Positions 1 to 8,031 of a DNA stretch of 62,364 bases are shown here, piece after piece; position 1 is the first letter of the stretch; the number at the start of each line of letters is the position of its first letter. The notes under the pieces are model-generated. The model was not told the DNA's origin, ran no database searches, and saw nothing but the letters and a program-made list of their open reading frames with translations. The DNA is from Nonomuraea deserti. Lineage in GTDB: Bacteria > Actinomycetota > Actinomycetes > Streptosporangiales > Streptosporangiaceae. The stretch is taken from assembly GCF_004348685.1 (NCBI RefSeq), contig NZ_SMKO01000031.1, positions 1-62,364 on the forward strand, written 5' to 3'. Position numbers and translations under genes: made by a program.

Positions 1-512
1 CTCTCCCGCAGCCCGTCCGTCGGCCCGTCCAGCGCTTCCTCCCGCAGCCCGTCCATCGGCTCGTTCAGCGGCTCGTCCATCGGCTCGTCCAGCGGCTCGT
101 CCAGCGGTCCGTTGAGCGGCTCGACCCGGCGTCCGGCGGGCAGTTCGACGGCCGTGACGGCCGGGCCGTGCGCCAGCTCGTCCACGACGAGGCCGGGCAT
201 GGTCAGCTCGCGCTCCCGCGCCTCCTCGCCGGCCAGGCGGCCGGGGCCGCCGGCGACCGGCTCGCGGGTGACGACGTGCAGGAACCGTACGCACACGTCG
301 ACGGTGTCGCCGGGCTCCGCTTCGACGAGGCATTCCATACGCATCCGCCAGCGGTTGCCGTCGTGGGCCCGGCCGTACGCCTCGGGGTGCACGCCGCCGA
401 TCGTCCAGCGGTGCCGGTTCTTCAGCGACGACTCGCGGTACGGCCACAGCAGGTAGCCCTCATACAGCACGGCCCGGGCGATCTGCCGTACCTGATCCGT
501 CTGCGGGTCCAT
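1..512 (-). CDS. Hydrogenase-cluster protein of unknown function, C-terminus cut by window
   Basis: The gene starts at an ATG 7 bases after the DUF6084 stop, with GGAGG ten bases upstream, and stays open to the window edge. About 170 residues are visible. The N-terminus contains YEGYLLWPYRESSLKNRHRW, followed by a GGVHPEAYG stretch. I recall similar short proteins beside actinobacterial group 1h hydrogenases, but no function is known to me. The visible C-terminal part is a run of acidic repeats of the PLDE/PMDE type, encoded by degenerate 12-bp repeats at about 10-120. It is the last visible gene of the hydrogenase operon, so a role in maturation or electron transfer is only inferred from position. 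Confidence 0.75.
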   Translation of the reverse strand, partial: MDPQTDQVRQIARAVLYEGYLLWPYRESSLKNRHRWTIGGVHPEAYGRAHDGNRWRMRMECLVEAEPGDTVDVCVRFLHVVTREPVAGGPGRLAGEEARERELTMPGLVVDELAHGPAVTAVELPAGRRVEPLNGPLDEPLDEPMDEPLNEPMDGLREEALDGPTDGLRE

Positions 513-518
513 GCGCGG

Positions 519-1157
519 TCAGCCTCCGCTCGTTTCCAACAGTGACCTGACCGTGTCGTCCCATCCGAGCAGGGTGTGCCGCACCCGGTGCGCGTACAGG
601 CGGTCGAACGTGTCGCGATCCAGCCGGATCCAGGCCGTGCGCGGGAAGTGGCGGTCCATGAGCTCCTTCCACGCCAGCACCGGCATGCGGTGGCCCGCCT
701 CGGTGTCCCACGGCAGGCAGGCCGCCTGCAGACGGCCGTCGTCGAGGTAGAAGACGGTCCCGGTGAACAGGAACCGCAGCGGCACCTCCCCGCCGGGCAG
801 GCCGTGCAGGTAGGTGGCCGCGGCCACGTCGAAGTCGTACGTGCACGGGACGGTGAGCGTCGCCGGGGCGCTGCCGGTGAAGGCGGGCACGTGGGTGACG
901 GTCCGGGCCCACAGCAGGCTGGACACGTTGCGCCCCCACGTCTCGGGCGGGCCGAACAGCCCTTCGAGCCGCCTCCGCGCGTCCTCGTCGTAGTCGCGCG
1001 CGTCGGCGTCGATGCGCAGCTGCGTGGCCAGCGTGAGCGCGCGGACCGGCGCGTCGGCGTGCACGCGCAGCCGGAAGTCGAGGGCGGGCGCGGCGGCCGG
1101 AGCGGCCGCCTCGACGCCGAGGACTTCGATCCGCACGGCCGGTGCTGTCGGTGGCAT
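519..1157 (-). CDS. DUF6084 family protein of the hydrogenase operon
   Basis: A 212-residue soluble protein with no signal peptide, membrane helix or Cys-rich motif. The sequence fits the DUF6084 family, which I know mainly from actinobacterial group 1h hydrogenase clusters; its biochemical role is unknown. It begins 5 bases after the stop of the 72-residue protein and ends 7 bases before the next gene, so it is almost certainly in one transcript with the hydrogenase genes. No clear Shine-Dalgarno sequence precedes the ATG, which suggests translational coupling to the gene before it. Function in hydrogenase assembly or electron transfer is inference from context. Confidence 0.8.
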   Translation of the reverse strand: MPPTAPAVRIEVLGVEAAAPAAAPALDFRLRVHADAPVRALTLATQLRIDADARDYDEDARRRLEGLFGPPETWGRNVSSLLWARTVTHVPAFTGSAPATLTVPCTYDFDVAAATYLHGLPGGEVPLRFLFTGTVFYLDDGRLQAACLPWDTEAGHRMPVLAWKELMDRHFPRTAWIRLDRDTFDRLYAHRVRHTLLGWDDTVRSLLETSGG

Positions 1158-1162
1158 CGTGA

Positions 1163-1381
1163 TCAGGCGGGCGACAGGTTGGGCATGTCGGGGTCGATGG
1201 GATCGTGTTTGCGGGGATTGATGCCGGTCGAGCGCCGGGCTGTGGAGCTGCCGTCGGGCAGGTGGCCCTCCTGCTTGTCGTAGTTGCCGCGGCTGTTGCC
1301 CTCCTTGACGCCCTTCACGTGCGAGGGGGCGTCGGGGTGCACGTCCGGGCGACCCGTCCTGATCGGGTGTTTCCTGCTCAC
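1163..1381 (-). CDS. Small hydrophilic protein (72 aa) of the hydrogenase operon
   Basis: This short gene starts at a GTG that overlaps the TGA of the DUF5947 gene in the four bases GTGA, with AGGAG about six bases upstream. The product is hydrophilic and rich in His, Lys, Arg, Asp and Pro, with segments such as APSHVKGVKEGNSRGNY and GHLPDGSSTARRSTGI. It has no Cys, no hydrophobic segment and no recognised domain, and looks disordered. The tight coupling on both sides argues strongly that it is real. I believe similar peptides accompany other actinobacterial group 1h hydrogenases, but I cannot confirm this here. Possible roles (inference) are assembly factor or scaffold peptide. Confidence 0.75.
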   Translation of the reverse strand: MSRKHPIRTGRPDVHPDAPSHVKGVKEGNSRGNYDKQEGHLPDGSSTARRSTGINPRKHDPIDPDMPNLSPA

Positions 1382-2100
1382 GCTGGGCTCCTGGTGTCGT
1401 CGTTGGCCGGTACGGTGACGGACCGGTCGTCGAGGTCGGTGAAGAATCTGGCGAGGTGCGCGCGCACGTCCTGGCCGCCGGTCAGCCCGCGCCAGCGGGC
1501 CCGGATCGTCCCGACGAGCGCGTAACAGTCGTCCAGCGGCACGATCCACGCGCCGCGGTCGCGGTCGACGAGCAGGGCCTCCACGTCCTGGCGCAGCTCC
1601 GCGAGCACCGGGTTGTCCCGCACCAGAAGGTCCCAGGCCGCCGGGTCGGCGGGCGCCCGCACCGCGCCGGCCGGGCTGGGGTAGAACTGGACGATCCCGC
1701 CGGAAGCCGAGTCGCGCACCAAACACACCATGCGCACCGGGGCGCCCAGCCGCGCCCACACCGGCTCGGGAAGGACGAAGCCGCTCAGCCGCCGGCGCCG
1801 GTCCGGCACCAGGACGTGGTGCCCGCCACCGGCCGCCACGTGGTCGAACAGCACCTGGCAGGCCCGGCACGCGCAGCGCAGCTCACGGGACGGCAGCTCC
1901 AGCAGGTGGCGGTGCACGTCCGGCAGCGCCTCGCCGCACAGCTCGCACACCTCCGCCTGACGGGCCGGCCCCCGCTCACGCGCCTGCGCGGCGAGCCGGC
2001 GCAGCAGCCCGGTCACGGTGTCCGCGGGCGGGTGCGCGCGGCCGGGTTCTCGGCTCACGGTGTCCGCGGGCGGGTGCGCGCGGCCGGATTCACGGCTCAC
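1378..2100 (-). CDS. DUF5947 family protein with Cys-rich zinc-ribbon-like motif
   Basis: A protein of up to 240 residues resembling the DUF5947 family, which co-occurs with actinobacterial [NiFe]-hydrogenases. A CELC motif at residues 52-55 and a CACRAC motif at 76-81 could bind zinc or an Fe-S cluster. The GTG start overlaps the nifU-like stop as GTGA. The first 84 bases are two near-identical 42-bp copies, so in-frame GTG codons lie at 2100, 2058 and 2016. The conserved part begins after the second copy (TGLLRRLAAQ), so any of the three starts is possible. It lies in the hydrogenase operon; the function is unknown, and a metal-centre assembly role is inference. Confidence 0.8.
   Translation of the reverse strand: MSRESGRAHPPADTVSREPGRAHPPADTVTGLLRRLAAQARERGPARQAEVCELCGEALPDVHRHLLELPSRELRCACRACQVLFDHVAAGGGHHVLVPDRRRRLSGFVLPEPVWARLGAPVRMVCLVRDSASGGIVQFYPSPAGAVRAPADPAAWDLLVRDNPVLAELRQDVEALLVDRDRGAWIVPLDDCYALVGTIRARWRGLTGGQDVRAHLARFFTDLDDRSVTVPANDDTRSPA
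2016..2100 (-). repeat. 42-bp duplication at the start of the DUF5947 gene
   Basis: Two near-identical 42-bp units lie at 2017-2058 and 2059-2100 on the minus strand. Each begins with an in-frame GTG and codes for 14 residues (SRESGRAHPPADTV and SREPGRAHPPADTV). A third GTG at 2016-2014 follows. The first GTG overlaps the nifU-like stop. Confidence 0.9.
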
Positions 2101-2552
2101 GGTGTGCGCGGGCCGGAGCGCACGGCCAGGCTCTCGATCGGGATCAGCGGCGCCTTCTCGCGTTCGACCTCGATGTCGACGTGCTCGATCTCCGGGGCGG
2201 CGGCGCGTACCGCCTCCCGCAGGGCCGACGTCGCCGCCGCGGACGAGGAGCGGCAGCCGGCGGGCCGCACGCGCAGCCGTACCAGGTCGTCCTCGACGGC
2301 GAGCACCTCGGCTGCGCCGCCGATCACCGCCTCGACGCGGGCCCGCACGTCCAGCGGATGCAGGTCGTGCAGCAGCAGGAGCGGCGCGACCGACTCGTCG
2401 GCGGCCAGCCGCGCCGCCTGCTCGTCCTCCAGGATCGCCATGACACGTGCCAGGCCCTCGCCGTACAGGTCGAGCAGCTCCTTGACGAGCTCGACCGCGT
2501 CAGGGCCGGCCTCGTCGAGCATGACCTCGATCCTCGCGATGCGATCGTCCAT
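2097..2552 (-). CDS. NifU-like domain protein, degenerate CxxC
   Basis: A 151-residue protein that starts 10 bases after the large-subunit stop. Residues 1-60 are helical and acidic; the second half resembles the NifU C-terminal domain, which in other proteins carries a CxxC that holds or transfers an Fe-S cluster. Here that position reads GCRSSSAAAT, so the second Cys appears to be Ser and only one Cys remains. A canonical scaffold function is therefore doubtful. It could bind a cluster between two protomers or act as a structural partner. The gene lies between the hydrogenase large subunit and DUF5947, which suggests a role in maturing or wiring that enzyme. Confidence 0.75.
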   Translation of the reverse strand: MDDRIARIEVMLDEAGPDAVELVKELLDLYGEGLARVMAILEDEQAARLAADESVAPLLLLHDLHPLDVRARVEAVIGGAAEVLAVEDDLVRLRVRPAGCRSSSAAATSALREAVRAAAPEIEHVDIEVEREKAPLIPIESLAVRSGPRTP

Positions 2553-2562
2553 CCGCCCGCCC

Positions 2563-4368
2563 CTAACCGGAGAGACTCGCGCCGAAGGTGGGGGAGTGCA
2601 CCTGTTTGAGCTCCTTGCCGCCGCCCAGGTACATGTGCACGCCGCACGGCAGGCAGGGGTCGAAGCTGCGCACCGTACGCATGATGTCGATGCCCTTGAA
2701 CTCGTCGGGCCCGTTCTCCTCGAAGATCGGCAGCCCCTGCACGGCGTCCTCGTACGGTCCCGGCGTGCCGTACATGTCGCGCGGGCTGGCGTTCCACGGC
2801 GTCGGCGGGTACGGATGGTAGTTGGCGATCTTGCCGTCGCGGATCACCATGTGGTGCGACAGCACGCCGCGCACCGCCTCGTGGAAGCCGCAGCCGATCG
2901 CGTCGTCCGGCACGTCGAAGTCGGTGAACACCTGCGTGCGGCCGGCCCGCACCTCGCCCAGCGCCTGCTCCAGGAAGTGCACCGCCATCGCCGCCGCGTA
3001 CGCGACGAAGTACGCGCGGGCCCGGTTGCGCTCGATGGTGTTGGCCCAGCGCGGCACCTTCCACTCCAGCCGCATCTCCGGCAGGGAGCCGCTCTTGGGC
3101 AGGTTGATCTCCACGCTGCGGCCCGTGGCGCGCACCGTGCCGGTGTCGACCAGGCCCGCGAGCGCCGTCGACCACAGCCGCGCCAGCGGGCCGCCGCCGG
3201 TGTCGAGCGCCAGGTGGTCGCCGGTGCGCTGGTCGTACCAGCGCGGGCTCATCACCCAGCTGTAGTTGCCGTGCTCCAGGTCGCGTTTCTGCGGCTTGGG
3301 CAGCGTCGTCTGGTTCCACGGGTGGCGCTGGTCCACCGGGTTGCCGAGCGGGTCGTGGGTGACGAACGTCTCCTCGGACTGCCAGTCGTCGTAGTAGGAG
3401 CTGCCCAGCAGGATCCGGATGCCGAGGTTGATGTCCACCAGGTTGGTGGTCAGCAGCTCGCCGTCCAGGACGATGCCCGGCGTGACGAACATGTTCCTGC
3501 CCCACGCGTTCATGGTGCGGTAGTCGTAGTCGACCACGGCCGGATCCTGGAAGGCGCCCCAGCAGCCGAGCATCACCCGCCGGCGGCCGACCTCCTCGTA
3601 GCCGGGCAGCGCCTCGTAGAAGAAGTCGAACAGGTCGTCGTTCATCGGGACGGCCTTCTTCACGAAGTCGAGCACCCGCAGCAGCCGCACCAGGTAGTCG
3701 GTGAACACCTGGGGCGTCGCCACCGTGCCCACGCCGCCCGGGTAGAGCGTCGACGGGTGCACGTGCCTGCCCTCCATCAGGCAGCACATCTCCCTGGTCA
3801 CCCGGCTGACGTGCAGCGCCTCCTTGTAGACCGCACCGCTGAACGGGTTGAACGCGCGCATGATGTCGGCGATCGTGCGGAAGCCGTGCACCCCGGCGTT
3901 CGGCGCCTCCGCGGTCTCCGCCCGGCGCAGCAGGCTGGGGTTGGTCTCCTTGACCATCTGCTCGCAGTAGTCGACGAAGACGAGGTTGTCCTGGAAGAGG
4001 GTGTGGTCGAACATGTACTCGGCCGCTTCGCCCAGGTTGATGATCCACTCGGCCAGCGGCGGGGGCTTGACCCCGTACGCCATGTTCTGGGCGTAGATCG
4101 AGCAGACCGCGTGGTTGTCACCGCAGATGCCGCAGATCCGGCTCGTGATGAAGTGCGCGTCGCGCGGATCCTTGCCCTTCATGAACACGCTGTAGCCGCG
4201 GAACAGCGACGAGGTGCTCTTGCACTCGACGACCTCGCGGTTCTTGAAGTCGATCTTGGTGTAGATGCCCAGGTTGCCGATGATTCTGGTGATCGGGTCC
4301 CACGACATCTCCACCAGCTCGCGGGACTCGCCCGCTTGCTGCTTGGCGCCCGCTGTACGGGTTGTCAC
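2563..4368 (-). CDS. hhyL: [NiFe]-hydrogenase large subunit, group 1h-like
   Basis: The catalytic subunit, 601 residues, carrying the NiFe(CN)2CO centre that splits H2. The four Ni-binding cysteines are seen as RICGICG (Cys79, Cys82) and DPCLPC (Cys572, Cys575), followed by the His at which a maturation protease normally cuts. A 23-residue C-terminal peptide (MYLGGGKELK...) would be removed. The GTG start has GGGAGAG about seven bases upstream. The gene starts 15 bases after the small subunit stop. Family resemblance is to the oxygen-tolerant, high-affinity H2-scavenging enzymes of actinobacteria (group 1h, hhyL); a neighbouring group 1 subclass cannot be excluded. No dedicated endopeptidase gene is visible. 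Confidence 0.93.
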   Translation of the reverse strand: MTTRTAGAKQQAGESRELVEMSWDPITRIIGNLGIYTKIDFKNREVVECKSTSSLFRGYSVFMKGKDPRDAHFITSRICGICGDNHAVCSIYAQNMAYGVKPPPLAEWIINLGEAAEYMFDHTLFQDNLVFVDYCEQMVKETNPSLLRRAETAEAPNAGVHGFRTIADIMRAFNPFSGAVYKEALHVSRVTREMCCLMEGRHVHPSTLYPGGVGTVATPQVFTDYLVRLLRVLDFVKKAVPMNDDLFDFFYEALPGYEEVGRRRVMLGCWGAFQDPAVVDYDYRTMNAWGRNMFVTPGIVLDGELLTTNLVDINLGIRILLGSSYYDDWQSEETFVTHDPLGNPVDQRHPWNQTTLPKPQKRDLEHGNYSWVMSPRWYDQRTGDHLALDTGGGPLARLWSTALAGLVDTGTVRATGRSVEINLPKSGSLPEMRLEWKVPRWANTIERNRARAYFVAYAAAMAVHFLEQALGEVRAGRTQVFTDFDVPDDAIGCGFHEAVRGVLSHHMVIRDGKIANYHPYPPTPWNASPRDMYGTPGPYEDAVQGLPIFEENGPDEFKGIDIMRTVRSFDPCLPCGVHMYLGGGKELKQVHSPTFGASLSG

Positions 4369-4383
4369 CTCGCCACTCTCCCT

Positions 4384-5430
4384 TTAGCCGTTTCCCCAGC
4401 GCGCGTCGTACCCGCTCGTCAGCCTGCGGCGGTTGTGACGCCACTTCGGTTCCTTGTTGGCCGTGTTGTTCGTGATCGAGCGCATCCTGCGGATCAGCGA
4501 GCCGTACGCGCCGCTGAGTGCCGCCGACACCGATCCGCCGGGGGGTTCGTCCATGAACGGCATGAACTTGTCGGGGAAGCCGGGCATGGTGCAGGCGATG
4601 CAGATGCCGCCCACGTTGGGGCAGCCGCCGACGCCGTCCATCCAGCCGCGCTTGGTGACGTTGCAGTTGACCACCGGGCCCCAGCAGCCGACGCGCACCA
4701 GGCACTTGGGAGAGTTGTAGTCGTGGGCGAAGTCGCCCTGCTCGTAGTAGCCGCCCCGGTCGCAGCCCTCGTGCACGGTCTTGCCGAACAACCAGGTGGG
4801 CCGGAGCATCTCGTCGAGCGGGATGGTGGGGGCCATCCCCGCCGCCTGGTAGAGCAGCCAGGTCAGCGTCTCCATGAAGTTGTCCGGCTGCACGGGGCAG
4901 CCGGGCACGTTGACGATGGGCAGGCCGCCGGCCGAGCGGAAGTCCTTGCCGAGGTAGTCGGCCAGCCCCATGCAGCCGGTCGGGTTGCCGGCCATGGCGT
5001 GGATGCCGCCGTAGGTGGCGCAGGTGCCGATGGCGACGACGGCCCAGGCCTTGGGAGCCAGCCGGTCGATCCACTCGTTCACCGTGATGGGCTCGCCGGT
5101 GGCCGGGTCGTTGCCCATGGACGTCCAGTAGCCGTCGCCGTTGATCCTCTCGTTGGGGATCGACCCCTCGACCACGAGGATGAACGGGCCGAGCTCGTCG
5201 TGGTGGGCCTGGTGGAAGGCGGCCATGAAGGCGTCGCCCACCTCGGTCGCCAGGACCTTGTTGTGCAGGTGCACCTTGGGCAGTCCCGGCACGAGCCCCA
5301 GCAGCACGTCCTCCAGGCTCGGCAGCGAGGCCGCGGTGACGGAGACGGTGTCGCCGTCGCAGCTCATCCCCTCCGAGGTCCACAGGATGTGAAGCTCGTC
5401 CAGACCTGTTGGCGTCTGCGTGGTCGTCAT
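4384..5430 (-). CDS. hhyS: [NiFe]-hydrogenase small subunit, group 1h-like, Asp-ligated proximal cluster
   Basis: The electron-transfer subunit, 348 residues, holding three Fe-S clusters. The N-terminal motif reads GMSCDGDTV: Cys24 is kept, but the second proximal-cluster Cys of standard enzymes (CxxC) is Asp27. That 3Cys/1Asp arrangement is, to my knowledge, described for the actinobacterial-type hydrogenase of Cupriavidus necator. Other cluster residues are visible in GTCATYGG, PGCPVQPD, HEGCDRGGYYE, GCWGPVVNC and GGCPNVGGICIACTMPGFP. There is no Tat signal, so the enzyme probably faces the cytoplasm. AAAGGGG lies upstream of the ATG. It is the first structural gene of the operon and probably has its own promoter in the 143-bp gap before it. 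Confidence 0.93.
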   Translation of the reverse strand: MTTTQTPTGLDELHILWTSEGMSCDGDTVSVTAASLPSLEDVLLGLVPGLPKVHLHNKVLATEVGDAFMAAFHQAHHDELGPFILVVEGSIPNERINGDGYWTSMGNDPATGEPITVNEWIDRLAPKAWAVVAIGTCATYGGIHAMAGNPTGCMGLADYLGKDFRSAGGLPIVNVPGCPVQPDNFMETLTWLLYQAAGMAPTIPLDEMLRPTWLFGKTVHEGCDRGGYYEQGDFAHDYNSPKCLVRVGCWGPVVNCNVTKRGWMDGVGGCPNVGGICIACTMPGFPDKFMPFMDEPPGGSVSAALSGAYGSLIRRMRSITNNTANKEPKWRHNRRRLTSGYDARWGNG

Positions 5431-5573
5431 GGCCCAAGCCCCTTTCGTGGCCGGATGCAGAGTTGCTGGTCCGGTGTCGTGATGTGCCCGGACAGTAGCT
5501 CTACGTAGCGGACATACCGCCCCGGAAGCCGGCCGAAACCTCGCTGACCTGCGCGGAGGCGGAACCCGCCCGG
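5431..5573 (-). promoter_or_regulatory. Upstream region of hydrogenase structural genes
   Basis: This 143-bp gap between the hypF stop and the small subunit start probably carries the hhyS promoter. At 5489-5514 there is a compact arrangement: CGGACA twice, GTAGC twice and the palindrome CTACGTAG at 5501-5508. This could bind a regulator. No clear -35/-10 pair was identified, so the assignment is tentative. Confidence 0.35.
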
Positions 5574-7856
5574 CTAACGGAAGAGGTCGCGGGCGGCGGC
5601 GACGGCTGCCTGGCCGAGGCTGATGCCGCCGTCGCCGGCTGGGACGCCCGCATGGGTGAGCACCCTGAACCCGGCGCACTCCAGCCGCTCCACCGTGCGC
5701 TCCGCCAGCAGCACGTTCTGGAAGACGCCGCCGGACAGCGCCACCGTCGTCAGCCCCGTCTTCTCGCGCAGCGCCGTGCAGCACCGCACAATGAGCTCGC
5801 GGACGCCGTTGTGGAAGCGGGCGGACACGACCGGCGGGCCGGCGCCCCTGGTCAGGTCCTCCAGCGCCGCCCGCACCAGGTCCGCGCCGGCCACCACGAG
5901 CACCCCGTCGTGCCGCGCGATGCCCGCCGGATAGGCGCCGCGTTCCCCGGGGTCGGCGAGCTGCTCCAGCTCGATCGCGGCCTGCCCCTCGTACGTGATC
6001 GTGTCGCGCACGCCGGCCAGCGCCGCCACGGCGTCGAACAGACGTCCGGCGCTCGAGGTCGGCGGCGCCGCCGCCCCGCCGCGCCGGGCCAGCGCGGTCA
6101 CGCTCTCCCACCGGGCCCCAGCGCGCCGTGCCACGGCCGTCGCGCCCGCCGCGTCGTCTTCCGGGCCGTCCAGGCCCGCCAGGTAGGCGGCGGCCATCCG
6201 CCACGGCTGCCTGATCGCCACCTCGCCGCCCGGCATCGGAACGGGCGCCAGATGCCCGGCCCGCTCGAACGAGACCAGGTCGGCGAGGAGGAACTCGCCG
6301 CCCCACAACGTGCCGTCGGCGCCGTAGCCGAGGCCGTCGAACGCGACGCCGATCACCCGGCCGTGCTCGCCGTTGTCGGCCAGGCACGAGGCGATGTGGG
6401 CGTGGTGGTGCTGCACCGGGACCGGTTCGGCGTCCGGCAGGCCCAGCGCGTACCGGGTGGACGGGTAGTCCGGATGGAGGTCGTGCGCGACCACCTCGGG
6501 GCGCACGCCGAGCAGGGCCGAGAAGTGCTCGATCCCCGCCGCGTACGCCCGCAGCGTCTCGTAGCCCTCCAGGTCGCCGAGGTGCGGGGACACGAACGCG
6601 TGCCGTCCGCGCGCCAGGCAGAACGTGTTCTTCAGCGCCGCGCCGCAGCCGAGGACCGGCCGGGGCGCCTCCCACGCCAGCGTGAACGGGGCAGGGGCGT
6701 GGCCGCGCGAGCGCCGCAGGAGCGTGCCCCTGCCCCGGACCACACGCGCCACCGAGTCGTCGGCCCGCAGGTGGATGGGCCGGTCGTGGGTCAGGAACGC
6801 GTCCGCCATGCCGCCGAGCCGGTCGAGGGCGGCGCGGTCGTCGTACTCGATCGGCTCGCCGGCGAGGTTCGCGCTCGTCAGCACGATGGGCGCGCCCGTC
6901 TCCGCGAGCAGCAGGTGGTGCAGCGGCGTGTACGGCAGCATCAGCCCGAGGAGACGCCGCCCCGGGGCGACCGCGACCGCCACGGCCCCGGAGACGTCCG
7001 CGCGGCGCGGCAGCAGCACGACGGGGCGCTCGCGGCCGGTCAGGAGCGCCTCCGCCACCGCGTCCACCTCGCACAGCCTCCTGGCCTGCGCCAGGTCGGC
7101 CACCATGACGGCGAACGGCTTGTCCTGCCGCCGCTTGCGCCGCCGCAGCTCCGCGGCGGCCCGCTCGTCGGAGGCCACGACCGCCAGGTGGTAGCCGCCG
7201 AGGCCCTTCACCGCCAGCACCCCGCCTCCGCGCAGCACCCCGGCGGCTCCGGCCAGCGGGTCGCCGCCGGCCTGCGGGGTGTCCCGCGCGTCCACCAGCC
7301 TGAGCGTGGGGCCGCAGGCCGGGCAGCAGACGGGCTGGGCGTGGAAGCGGCGGTCGGCCGGGTCGTGGTACTCGGCCAGGCAGGCGTCGCACATGGCGAA
7401 GCCCGCCATCGTGGTCAGCGGCCGGTCGTACGGCAGGGCCCGGGTGATCGTCAGCCGTGGCCCGCAGTTGACGCAGTTGACGAAGGGGTAGCGGTAGCGC
7501 CGATCGGCGGGGTCGGCCAGCTCCGCCAGGCAGTCGGCGCACGTCGCGATGTCGGGCGAGACCAGCGTGCGCGGCGTTCCCGACCGCTCGCTCGGCACGA
7601 TCTGGAACCGGCCGTCGGACGCGCGGCCACCCCGGGTGACCGTGACACGCTCGATCGCGGCCAGCGGGGGCGCGTCGCGTTCGAGCCGTGTCAGGAACTC
7701 GGCGATCCGGTCGCGCTCGCCGTCCAGTTCGACGAACACGCCGCGGGCGTCGTTGCCGACCCGGCCCGCCAGCCCCAGCCGGGTGGCGAGCCCGTGCACG
7801 AACGGGCGGAACCCCACCCCCTGGACCACGCCTTCGACCCGGACCCGCACTCCCAT
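5574..7856 (-). CDS. hypF: Carbamoyltransferase HypF, hydrogenase maturation
   Basis: HypF makes the cyanide ligands of the hydrogenase iron from carbamoyl phosphate, working with HypE. The order of domains is standard: acylphosphatase (VEGVVQGVGFRPFV near the start), two zinc fingers (CADC...CVNC and CDAC...CPAC), a YrdC/Sua5-like domain, and a Kae1-like C-terminal domain with HHHAHI and a DGLGYG segment. From the ATG at 7856 it is 760 residues, close to the usual 750; an in-frame ATG at 7919 would add 21 residues that do not look conserved. Neither start has a good ribosome site. It precedes hhyS in the same direction. The other hyp genes are not in this window. Confidence 0.92.
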   Translation of the reverse strand: MGVRVRVEGVVQGVGFRPFVHGLATRLGLAGRVGNDARGVFVELDGERDRIAEFLTRLERDAPPLAAIERVTVTRGGRASDGRFQIVPSERSGTPRTLVSPDIATCADCLAELADPADRRYRYPFVNCVNCGPRLTITRALPYDRPLTTMAGFAMCDACLAEYHDPADRRFHAQPVCCPACGPTLRLVDARDTPQAGGDPLAGAAGVLRGGGVLAVKGLGGYHLAVVASDERAAAELRRRKRRQDKPFAVMVADLAQARRLCEVDAVAEALLTGRERPVVLLPRRADVSGAVAVAVAPGRRLLGLMLPYTPLHHLLLAETGAPIVLTSANLAGEPIEYDDRAALDRLGGMADAFLTHDRPIHLRADDSVARVVRGRGTLLRRSRGHAPAPFTLAWEAPRPVLGCGAALKNTFCLARGRHAFVSPHLGDLEGYETLRAYAAGIEHFSALLGVRPEVVAHDLHPDYPSTRYALGLPDAEPVPVQHHHAHIASCLADNGEHGRVIGVAFDGLGYGADGTLWGGEFLLADLVSFERAGHLAPVPMPGGEVAIRQPWRMAAAYLAGLDGPEDDAAGATAVARRAGARWESVTALARRGGAAAPPTSSAGRLFDAVAALAGVRDTITYEGQAAIELEQLADPGERGAYPAGIARHDGVLVVAGADLVRAALEDLTRGAGPPVVSARFHNGVRELIVRCCTALREKTGLTTVALSGGVFQNVLLAERTVERLECAGFRVLTHAGVPAGDGGISLGQAAVAAARDLFR

Positions 7857-8031
7857 CGGGCCAGTGTGCACCTGAAGGCGGCGGGATCCGGGCAGCCCCG
7901 CCGACACGTGGCACGCCATGCCGGGGAAGGCGGGGTTCGTACCGCTGGATCGGGGGGAGGGACGGCTGGATCGGGGGAGAGACGGCGGCGCGCCGTGGGT
8001 AGGGACAGCGCGACGTCGGAGAGAGGTTGCG

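Noticed and set aside
1456..5508. A 1350-codon plus-strand frame opposite the hydrogenase genes
   Set aside because: It is an antisense shadow with His/Arg/Gly-rich composition and no motif, while the minus strand codes for clear hydrogenase proteins.
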